A stretch of 5,357 nucleotides of DNA from CAYVQU01 sp964453155 (lineage in GTDB: Bacteria; Chloroflexota; Anaerolineae; Anaerolineales; UBA11858): contig CAYVQU010000274.1 of NCBI GenBank assembly GCA_964453155.1, positions 1-5,357 on the forward strand. The letters run 5' to 3'. Shown here in pieces: positions 1-5,291 of the stretch. Position 1 is the stretch's first letter. Each line of letters opens with the position of its first letter. Made by a program: the position numbers and the translations under genes. The notes below the pieces were generated by a model that was not told the origin of the DNA, made no database searches, and worked only from the letters and a program-made list of their open reading frames with translations.

Positions 1-28
1 AAAAACCAGACCAAAAGGAAAGGGAACA

Positions 29-670
29 ATGTCTTCCATCAACCAAAAATTCAATCAACTCGGGGTCATCCCAGTGGTTGCCATCGAGGATGCCAAAGAT
101 GCTGCTTCGCTGGGCAAAGCCCTGAATAACGGTGGCCTGCCCTGTGCCGAGGTAACTTTCCGCACTAACGCAGCTGCCGAGAGCATTCGCACATTGGCGA
201 GCCAATTCCCCAATATGCTAGTCGGGGCCGGCACTGTGCTGACCGTGGAGCAAGCCCAGAAAGCAATTGACGGCGGTGCCAAATTCTTGGTGACGCCTGG
301 TTTCGACGAAGAGGTGGTGGCCTTCAGCCTTGCGCGGGGGATGCCGATTTATCCGGGCGTGGCTACACCAACGGAAATCAACATGGCCATCAAAATGGGA
401 CTGACCACACTCAAGTTTTTCCCGGCTGAAGCTCTGGGTGGGTTGCCAACCCTCAAAGCGATTGCTGGTCCCTACACCCAGGTGCGCTTTATCCCTACCG
501 GCGGCATCAACCCCCAAAATTTACCGGACTACTTGAGTTCTCCTGCAGTGGTGGCTTGTGGCGGCAGTTGGCTGGTTAAGAAAACACTGATCGCGAATGG
601 CGATTTCGATACAATCACGAAACTGGCGGCTGAAGCTGTTCAGACCGTCCAGAGAATCAGGAGCAAATAA
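29..670 (+). CDS. eda: KDPG aldolase / 4-hydroxy-2-oxoglutarate aldolase
   Basis: Class I aldolase of 213 residues, the same length as the E. coli enzyme. It cleaves 2-keto-3-deoxy-6-phosphogluconate to pyruvate and glyceraldehyde-3-phosphate in the cytosol, the last step of the Entner-Doudoroff and uronate routes. The sequence shows the whole TIM-barrel motif series: GVIPVVAIEDA (12-22), AEVTFRT with the general-base Glu at 41 and Arg45, VGAGTV (65-70), LVTPGFDEE (87-95), YPGVATPTEI (108-117), LKFFPAEALGG with the Schiff-base Lys at 129, and the phosphate-binding FIPTGGIN (154-161) and ACGGSWLV (176-183). The start is supported by a purine-rich ribosome site (AGGAAAGGG, 16-24) just upstream. 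It is the first gene seen of a three-gene operon; its TAA stop abuts the kinase ATG with no gap. Any promoter lies left of the window. The family call is firm; preference for KDPG over KDPGal or KHG cannot be read from the sequence. Confidence 0.94.
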   Translation: MSSINQKFNQLGVIPVVAIEDAKDAASLGKALNNGGLPCAEVTFRTNAAAESIRTLASQFPNMLVGAGTVLTVEQAQKAIDGGAKFLVTPGFDEEVVAFSLARGMPIYPGVATPTEINMAIKMGLTTLKFFPAEALGGLPTLKAIAGPYTQVRFIPTGGINPQNLPDYLSSPAVVACGGSWLVKKTLIANGDFDTITKLAAEAVQTVQRIRSK

Positions 671-1717
671 ATGGTCAAGAGAATTGTGACCCTTGGTGAA
701 GTCATGCTGCGCTTGAAATCACCTGGTTTCGAGCGCTTTTTCCAATCCCCAATGCTGGAAGCCACCTTTGGCGGTGGCGAGGCCAATGTAGCCAGTTCGC
801 TAGCCAACTTCGGGCTGGCAGCCACCTTTGTTACCGCACTCCCCCCAAATCCCCTGGGGGATGCCGCCATCCGGGCGTTGCGCGGTCTGGGTGTCGACAC
901 CTCCCAAATCAGCCGGCAGGGTCAGCGGGTCGGCATTTATTTCCTGGAAGCGGGTGCCAACCAGCGCTCCTCTAACGTTGTGTACGACCGGGCGGATTCG
1001 GCCATCAGCACTGCCAAAGCATCCGATTTTGATTGGGATACGATCTTTGAAGATGCAGGTTGGTTCCATATTACCGGAATCACACCTGCGATCAGCGAAA
1101 CTGCTGCTAAACTGGCTTTGGTAGCTGTCCAGAAAGCCCAGGAAAAAGATGTTACCGTTTCTTGCGATTACAACTATCGCAAGAAGTTGTGGAAGTATGG
1201 AAAGACGGCCCCTGAAGTGATGGCCGAAATTGTGCGTTATGTGGATGTGGGCATTGCCAACGAGGAAGATTGCCAACGTTCCATCGGAGTCAGCGTTGAT
1301 GCAGGTAATTGGGAACAGGCCGTCCATAGCGGAGAATTAGATACAGCCCGTTATCAAGCTTTGGCTGAGAAGATGTTTGCAACTTTCCCCAACTTGAAAT
1401 ACCAGACCATAACTCTACGTGAAAGCTTCAGTGCCAGCCATAATGGTTGGTCAGCATGCCTTTACAATGGATCAGAATTTTTCGTCAGCCGCCGCTACGA
1501 TATCACCGATATCGTCGACCGAGTTGGCGGTGGGGATTCTTTCGCTGCGGGCTTGATTTACGGGCTTCATACTGGGATGACAGATGCGGATGCGCTTGAA
1601 TACGCAGTGGCAGCTTCATGTTTGAAACACTCGATCTTAGGTGATATCAATTTGGCGACGGTCGAAGAGGTAAACCGTTTGGCAGGTGGAGATGCATCTG
1701 GGCGGGTTCAACGGTAA
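671..1717 (+). CDS. kdgK: 2-keto-3-deoxygluconate kinase, PfkB/ribokinase family
   Basis: Sugar kinase of 348 residues that would phosphorylate 2-keto-3-deoxygluconate with ATP to give KDPG, the substrate of the aldolase encoded just upstream. The N-terminal PfkB region has TLGEVMLRL (7-15) and the substrate-binding GGGEANVASSLANFG (34-48). DYNYRKKLW (166-174) is a block typical of KDG kinases. The C-terminal PfkB signature DRVGGGDSFAAGL (283-295) carries the anion-hole glycines and catalytic base Asp289. The start is set by AGGAG at 659-663, seven bases before the ATG and inside the end of eda. The stop overlaps the next start by one base (TAATG), so translational coupling is likely. No N-terminal signal is seen, so it is cytoplasmic. 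The protein is somewhat longer than the roughly 310-residue classical KdgK, with added length around 200-235. Other PfkB sugar kinases are possible, but the pairing with KDPG aldolase argues for KDG. Confidence 0.9.
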   Translation: MVKRIVTLGEVMLRLKSPGFERFFQSPMLEATFGGGEANVASSLANFGLAATFVTALPPNPLGDAAIRALRGLGVDTSQISRQGQRVGIYFLEAGANQRSSNVVYDRADSAISTAKASDFDWDTIFEDAGWFHITGITPAISETAAKLALVAVQKAQEKDVTVSCDYNYRKKLWKYGKTAPEVMAEIVRYVDVGIANEEDCQRSIGVSVDAGNWEQAVHSGELDTARYQALAEKMFATFPNLKYQTITLRESFSASHNGWSACLYNGSEFFVSRRYDITDIVDRVGGGDSFAAGLIYGLHTGMTDADALEYAVAASCLKHSILGDINLATVEEVNRLAGGDASGRVQR

Positions 1718-2829
1718 TGGATGAATCGATGAAGAAGAAATTCAGCGCTGCGACAGAGCGTGCATCTTCCTATCCCAATTATGGTACCGATTGGTTTTGT
1801 AGTTTTGCCTATACCCCTGTAACTGGCTTGGGCTATGAAGAAGGAATTCATCGGCGCGACCCAAGCAGTATCATAAAGGTGGGAGATCTCTACTATGTTT
1901 ATTACACAAAATCCGTTGGAATATTCTTGGGACGTGGTCATTTTGGTGATCCAGATTTGAAGCTTTTCCCTTGGGACAAAGCCGATATTTGGTACGCGAC
2001 ATCTCCTGATGGCATTAACTGGACCGAAAGGGGGTGCGCTGTTTCCAGGGGGGCAAAGGGTGACTTTGACGACCGCACGGTCTGCACACCAGACGTATTG
2101 GCGCATGATGACAAATATTACCTGGTATACCAAACCCAAACCATGACAACAACTTATACCGGTATCACTGAAAACGTGGGGATGGCGGTAGCCTCCTCGC
2201 CTGATGGTCCCTGGGAGAAAGTACCATCCCAAATCATCCAGCCAATGGAAAGTGGCTATTGGTTTGGCGACACCGGCAATTATAACCAAGGATATTTTTG
2301 GGGGGTCACTCATGATCCAATGCTGTTATTTTACAAGGGGAAATATTGGTTGTATTACAAGTGTGGTGTTCAACGTGATCCCGGTCCAAAACCTGCTCAT
2401 CACATGCGATATGCTGGTCCAGACACTCGTTGGGGTGTGGCTTTTTCTGAAAGTCCAACGGGACCTTATTCTCATTCTGAAAAAAATCCGGTGACCAACA
2501 GTGGTCACGAAACCTTGTTGTGGTATTACGATGGGGGGATCGGGGCACTCCTAAACCGAGATGGGCCAGAAAAAGAAACCATTCAATTTGCCCGTGATGG
2601 GATCAATTTTGAAATCATGGCTAGAGTAGAAAATTCTCCCCAAGCTGGGGGAGCGTTCCGGTGCGAGAAAAGTGACGACTATCCACTAAAGGGTTTGCAA
2701 TGGGGGTTATGCCATCTCGATGAACGTGGTTCGCTCTGGAACCACATGGTCCGGTTTGACATAGATACGCGCTTGACCTATGTTCAAGCGTTAAGTTATC
2801 CAAGATCAAATAACGATAGTATTTTCTAA
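1717..2829 (+). CDS. Five-bladed beta-propeller glycoside hydrolase, GH117-like (GH43 superfamily fold)
   Basis: Predicted glycosidase of 370 residues with repeated beta-propeller blade motifs: HRRDPSSIIKVGDLYYVYYT (45-64), IWYATSPDGINW (91-102), DVLAHDDKYYLVYQT (126-140), VTHDPMLLFYKGKYWLYYK (197-215), RWGVAFSESPTGPY (238-251), IQFARDGINFE (289-299). Likely active-site acids are Asp48 in RDP, Asp200 in HDPM and the His264-Glu265 pair in NSGHE; their order and spacing resemble GH117 alpha-1,3-(3,6-anhydro)-L-galactosidases as I recall them. There is no signal peptide or membrane segment, so it should act on imported oligosaccharides in the cytoplasm, as expected for a gene in a KDG/KDPG operon. 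The first ATG overlaps the kinase stop (TAATG) and has only a poor ribosome site; a second ATG at 1729 (residue 5) is an alternative start. Codon use is more AT-rich than in the two genes before it. The fold is confident; the exact family is moderately supported and the substrate is unknown. Confidence 0.82.
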   Translation: MDESMKKKFSAATERASSYPNYGTDWFCSFAYTPVTGLGYEEGIHRRDPSSIIKVGDLYYVYYTKSVGIFLGRGHFGDPDLKLFPWDKADIWYATSPDGINWTERGCAVSRGAKGDFDDRTVCTPDVLAHDDKYYLVYQTQTMTTTYTGITENVGMAVASSPDGPWEKVPSQIIQPMESGYWFGDTGNYNQGYFWGVTHDPMLLFYKGKYWLYYKCGVQRDPGPKPAHHMRYAGPDTRWGVAFSESPTGPYSHSEKNPVTNSGHETLLWYYDGGIGALLNRDGPEKETIQFARDGINFEIMARVENSPQAGGAFRCEKSDDYPLKGLQWGLCHLDERGSLWNHMVRFDIDTRLTYVQALSYPRSNNDSIF

Positions 2830-2981
2830 AATATATCCAATGAGAAAGGCTTATCACGTCAGTCGGTTGTTCGCTAACTCTAGCAAAGCAGATATCCAAA
2901 AAGAATAGTCACATCTCATGATAGGAATTACGCAGTTGAGTGCAGAATGTAAACCGGTTGAGCCAGATAAGAGCGGATTGC

Positions 2982-3152
2982 AAATATGTCAACACCGCGT
3001 TCATCGCTATGGCCATCCAAGCTGGTTTGACCTGCCCAATCACCAACCCCCTGGTGACCGAAGTCAGTACTGCCGTTTTGGCTGCCGATCTCTCCTTAGG
3101 GAAAGATGAATTCGGGATGCGGTGATATCGCCAACGACAAAAAACGCAATAA
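2982..3152 (+). pseudogene. C-terminal remnant of methyltetrahydrofolate:corrinoid methyltransferase-like (pterin-binding) protein
   Basis: One frame reads KYVNTAFIAMAIQAGL (2982-3029) and continues through NPLVTEVSTAVLAADLSLG to KDEFGMR at 3122. This resembles the last part of pterin-binding TIM-barrel methyltransferases that move a methyl group between tetrahydrofolate and a corrinoid protein (typical pattern: LNxxFLxxAMxxGL...NPL...AADLLLGxDEYxMRW). Where the family has Trp after MR the frame has TGA (3123-3125). Reading past it gives YRQRQKTQ and a TAA at 3150-3152, which looks like a natural basic tail. The N-terminal three-quarters or more of the protein is absent, and the bases before 2982 do not match the family. 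GGATTG at 2975-2980 directly before AAATATGTC may be a relic of the usual G-L-P-x-R-K block with about eight bases lost. I read this as a decayed gene; the match is from memory of the family pattern. Confidence 0.58.
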
Positions 3153-3153
3153 G

Positions 3154-4107
3154 GTGAAACACATCTTGCAACTCCCTGCAAAACATTTTCGGCTTCAACA
3201 ATTGGCCGATGGCGTATATGCCGCGCTCCATGTCGAGGGCGGATACGCCATTGGCAATGCGGGGATCATTGACCTGGGCGACCGCACCCTTATATTCGAC
3301 ACCTGCTTGAATCCTCGGGCAGCTAAAGACCTTCAGATGGCCGCTAAAACCTTGACTGGTCGTCCCGTTGACAGCGTCATCAACAGCCATTGGCACCATG
3401 ATCATACCTGGGGAAATCAAATTTTTGGTGTAGATATTGCAATTATCTAAACTGAAACAACTCGCAAAATGTTCCTGGCCGAAAATGGGCATGGCCTCTA
3501 TAACCGTACTTATTTCGCGTCCGCACTGGCATGCCTGGAAGATACGCATAATCAAATTCAGACAACAACGGATGAAAATCAACGCCGCCAATTGACCCTT
3601 TGGCGAGATTATTATGAAAGCATTGTGGATGCCAAGCCTGTTCAAAAATCTCGGATTCCCAACTTCACCTTTGACAAACGCCTGGAAATTCACGGTTCAG
3701 AACGCTCTGCTATCCTGATCGAATTTGTCAATACGCACTCTGAGAGTGATACAGTGCTGTTCCTGCCTGAAGATAAATTCGCCTTCATGGGGGATCTGCT
3801 CTGTGCGGATTATCACCCTTGGCTACCTGAAGGCGATCCAAAGAAGTTCTTACATGCATTGAGCAATATAGCAAAGCTTACTCCTGAGAAATTTGTTCCG
3901 GGGCATGGGACCGTTGGTGAGGGTAGTAGTATTACAACGATGATAGATTACATTTGTAACTTGAACAGGTTAGCTGAGAAAATGATCACAACCGGGGAAA
4001 CGGATGTAAATGATGGGATAGCCATTCCAAAACCATACAATGAGTGGCTTTTTGCTTCGTTTTTTTATGATAAATTGCAATTTCTTTTACAACGTTTGCT
4101 AAAATAA
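3154..4107 (+). pseudogene. Metallo-beta-lactamase-fold hydrolase interrupted by one in-frame TAA
   Basis: A single frame of 317 codons encodes a complete MBL-fold metallohydrolase apart from a TAA at 3448-3450. Before it come LADGVYAAL, GNAGIIDLGDRTLIFDT and the metal motif HWHHDH (HxHxDH, 3388-3405). After it, in the same frame, come the third ligand His in VNTHSESD (3736-3738), the bridging Asp in FMGDLL (3793-3795), the last His in PGHG (3904-3906) and a family-like tail, PYNEWLFASFFYDKL. The stop falls between GVDIAII and TETTRKMF, where Ser (TCA) would fit. The upstream piece alone would lack three metal ligands; the ATG at 3469 could begin the downstream piece but has no ribosome site. 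I chose GTG at 3154, right after the stop of the preceding remnant. An ATG at 3106 is in frame but lies inside that remnant. The substrate is unknown. A recent nonsense mutation is most likely; sequencing error or stop readthrough is possible. Confidence 0.8.
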
Positions 4108-4216
4108 AAGCAAGATTCGTAACACTATTAGTGGTTTGGATGCACTGAATTATTAAAGAAATCTGTTGTTTTTATTTGTCTAAGAAAAAGGTTACAAAAC
4201 TTTCACTTTTATTATT

Positions 4217-4254
4217 GGCGGTTTGACGGAATTTAAACGGCGGTTTATCGGCGG
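4217..4254 (+). repeat. Helically phased GGCGG cluster
   Basis: GGCGGTTT occurs at 4217-4224 and again at 4239-4246, and GGCGG at 4250-4254, with a degenerate GACGG at 4225-4229. The three exact cores start 22 and 11 bases apart, i.e. on the same face of the helix. They stand out as a GC-rich patch in AT-rich DNA without genes. They could be a regulator binding site or recombinase-related repeats near the tRNA remnant, or chance. Apart from this patch and short palindromes such as CCTGCAGG near 4318-4325, I see no gene or RNA between 4108 and 4374. Confidence 0.3.
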
Positions 4255-4374
4255 ATCCCAACATAGCGCCCCGAAAATTAAACTTCCCGTTCAACCATTA
4301 AGAAATGCCTCCTGAAACCTGCAGGTCGTAAGCCCCAGTCCTGTACAGACCAGAAAAACTACCATTTTAAAGGC

Positions 4375-4401
4375 AAAAAGCACCTTTTTCAGGTGCTTTT
4401 T
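4375..4401 (-). terminator. Intrinsic terminator behind the tRNA-fMet remnant
   Basis: Perfect 11-bp inverted repeat: AAAAAGCACCT (4375-4385) and AGGTGCTTTTT (4391-4401), with a 5-base loop. On the minus strand it begins about ten bases after the tRNA 3' end and finishes in a run of five T, so it looks like the tRNA's own terminator. A-runs and T-runs on both sides mean it could also stop plus-strand transcripts arriving from the MBL gene. Confidence 0.85.
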
Positions 4402-4410
4402 AGCTCATTA

Positions 4411-4461
4411 GTAGCGGGGCCAGGACTCGAACCTGGGACCTTCGGGTTATGAGCCCGACGA
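4411..4461 (-). tRNA. Truncated initiator tRNA-fMet (3' part only), probable integration attachment site
   Basis: Read on the minus strand, the sequence gives an anticodon stem-loop TCGGG-CTCATAA-CCCGA (anticodon CAT), a variable region AGGTC, a T-arm CCAGG-TTCGAGT-CCTGG and a 3' acceptor strand CCCCGCT followed by A and C. The three consecutive G:C pairs in the anticodon stem (GGG/CCC) are the hallmark of bacterial initiator tRNA. The match ends at the base of the D-arm (4461): the 5' acceptor strand and the D-arm are missing, and the DNA beyond is AT-rich and unrelated. CCA is not encoded. It cannot fold into a tRNA, so it is non-functional as such. A 3' fragment of about 50 bases joined to the tRNA's own terminator is what remains at one end of an element that integrated into a tRNA gene. 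Confidence 0.85.
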
Positions 4462-4597
4462 ATTTTCACTCATAACTAACATATTCTGTTTTCAATCGAA
4501 CCGATTTTTTGAGATAAGAACATCTCTAAACGTAACCGCATCTTCTGATGTAAACCAAAAAAATTAGGACGCGAACCAGAATTTCATACAGGGCAAT
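4462..4597. other. AT-rich junction segment with no gene seen
   Basis: DNA between the tRNA break point and the pilus promoter. It holds a short inverted repeat, GAGAT-AAGAAC-ATCTC (4511-4526), and a 12-base copy, with one mismatch, of part of the tRNA T-arm: AGGACGCGAACC at 4566-4577 against AGGACTCGAACC at 4422-4433. No open frame or RNA is supported. If the tRNA remnant is an attachment site, this is the outer end of the inserted DNA. Confidence 0.4.
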
Positions 4598-4606
4598 TGC
4601 TATGAT
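4598..4606 (+). promoter_or_regulatory. Extended -10 promoter for the Flp/Tad genes
   Basis: TGC-TATGAT at 4598-4606 is an extended -10 element differing by one base from the TATAAT consensus. No convincing -35 box is found 16-18 bases upstream, which suits an extended -10 promoter. Transcription would begin near 4613 and leave a leader of about 45 bases before the pilin ATG, which has its own ribosome site AAAGGA at 4648-4653. Confidence 0.45.
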
Positions 4607-4659
4607 GGGGGCTAAAGTATCACCATATCCAAAACAAAAACCACCTGAAAGGAAAAACC

Positions 4660-4839
4660 ATGATTGAAACTGTCAAACATTTTCTGGCCGACGACAGCGG
4701 CCAGGACTTTGCCGAATATGCACTGATTCTGGGGGCCATCGGCGTAGTAGCCATCGCCGTCATCGTCCGTTATCGCGATGAATTGATCGCGGCCTTCAAT
4801 GCCGGGATCGAAGCCTTGCGCACCGCTCGCGGAGGCTGA
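4660..4839 (+). CDS. Flp-type (type IVb) prepilin
   Basis: Small protein of 59 residues, the normal size for Flp major pilins of Tad secretion pili. A short charged leader (1-14, ending DDSG) precedes QDFAEYALILGAIGVVAIAV: Gly14 is followed by Glu at +5 and Tyr at +6, the exact G/xxxxEY site cut by the TadV-type prepilin peptidase. One hydrophobic helix runs from about 20 to 36, then a short polar and amphipathic tail to Gly59. After cleavage the mature pilin would be 45 residues and assemble through the inner membrane with the Tad machinery. The start is set by AAAGGA six bases upstream. Its last codons contain the ribosome site of the next gene, two bases downstream. The symbol flp would fit but no tad ATPase or peptidase gene is in view. 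Confidence 0.88.
   Translation: MIETVKHFLADDSGQDFAEYALILGAIGVVAIAVIVRYRDELIAAFNAGIEALRTARGG
4831..4835 (+). promoter_or_regulatory. Shine-Dalgarno that fixes the TTG start of the TadE-like gene
   Basis: GGAGG lies six bases before TTG at 4842, inside the last codons of the pilin. No ATG or GTG near this point would give the full N-terminus, so this strong site decides the start and suggests translation coupled to the pilin. Confidence 0.7.
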
Positions 4840-4841
4840 AA

Positions 4842-5291
4842 TTGAGCATCTTTCGCTCCGGGAAGAAAAACGAGAAAGGACAGACCCTTCGTCGTTGCTC
4901 ACATCGTCCCGATGCTCTTTCGGGGGGACAAGCCCTGGCAGAGTTCGCCCTGGTTCTCCCCATCCTGGTACTGCTTTTCTTTGGCATGGCTTTTGCGGCC
5001 TGGTATGCCTTTCGAGCTACCGCTGCAGATTGGGCCGTGTTCATCGCTGGCGTCGCGCGGGGTTCATACAACACCCCTGCCAATGCAGACACGTCCATTT
5101 TGTGGTCTGATGCGCGGTCGAGTATCAGCACTGGTGCCAATTTAGGAGACCGGCAGGTCAATTCCCGACTAGAATTCAACCAGGAACGGAACTGGCTATA
5201 TGGGATTGTCCTGCAGGAAGTTCATCAGGCCCGGACGAATTTCCGCTTGTGGCGTTTCTATCCCGGACCACCAACAGGAGAATGGGATTGA
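4842..5291 (+). CDS. TadE-like pseudopilin
   Basis: Protein of 149 residues with the TadE-family N-terminal motif GGQALAEFALVLPILVLLFFG (28-48): a Gly-Gln, a Glu at the fifth position after Gly29, and a hydrophobic helix running to about residue 57. TadE proteins are minor pilins or pseudopilins of the Tad pilus, processed by the prepilin peptidase and anchored in the inner membrane. The rest (58-149) is polar and extracytoplasmic, with conserved-looking aromatic and charged residues but no motif I recognise. It starts at TTG behind a strong ribosome site and ends in TGATG, overlapping the next start by one base. The first 27 residues are odd: they are basic and include a second Gly-Gln (EKGQ, 11-14) with about 16 residues before the true motif, giving a longer cytoplasmic leader than usual. 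Confidence 0.82.
   Translation: MSIFRSGKKNEKGQTLRRCSHRPDALSGGQALAEFALVLPILVLLFFGMAFAAWYAFRATAADWAVFIAGVARGSYNTPANADTSILWSDARSSISTGANLGDRQVNSRLEFNQERNWLYGIVLQEVHQARTNFRLWRFYPGPPTGEWD

Noticed and set aside
800..1327. Open minus-strand frame of 175 codons opposite kdgK
   Set aside because: It is antisense to a well-conserved kinase and has no start signal or motifs.
1708..2313. Open minus-strand frame of 201 codons opposite the glycosidase
   Set aside because: The plus strand carries the recognisable propeller motifs throughout; the antisense product has no family-like features.
2770..2790. Inverted repeat CGCTTGA / TCAAGCG with a 7-base loop as a terminator
   Set aside because: It lies inside the coding end of the glycosidase gene and is not followed by a T-run; probably chance.
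2940..3125. A stand-alone small gene of 61 codons
   Set aside because: Its first 14 residues match nothing and it has no good ribosome site, while the rest matches the interior and end of a much larger methyltransferase; a remnant explains it better.
3106..3153. ATG at 3106 as the start of the MBL-fold gene
   Set aside because: It would add 16 residues encoded within the methyltransferase remnant in another frame; GTG at 3154, one base after that remnant's stop, fits the usual N-terminus better, though its ribosome site is weak.
3123..3450. Alternative genetic code or general stop readthrough explaining both the TGA and the TAA
   Set aside because: TGA and TAA both end neighbouring intact genes normally (pilin and TadE-like with TGA, eda, kdgK and glycosidase with TAA), so recoding of both is not credible.
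3064..3693. Long open frame on the minus strand (209 codons) opposite the MBL-fold gene
   Set aside because: It is antisense to clear MBL motifs, spans the nonsense site, shows no domain-like pattern and has no ribosome site; it is a by-product of codon use on the plus strand.
4411..4461. A full tRNA split by an intron
   Set aside because: No 5' acceptor or D-arm sequence is found in the few hundred bases beyond 4461, and the break is at the D-arm/anticodon-arm border rather than in the anticodon loop, where tRNA introns usually sit.
4511..4526. GAGAT-AAGAAC-ATCTC hairpin as a terminator or operator
   Set aside because: The stem is only 5 bp, and the T-run lies before it rather than after it on the plus strand; too weak to call.
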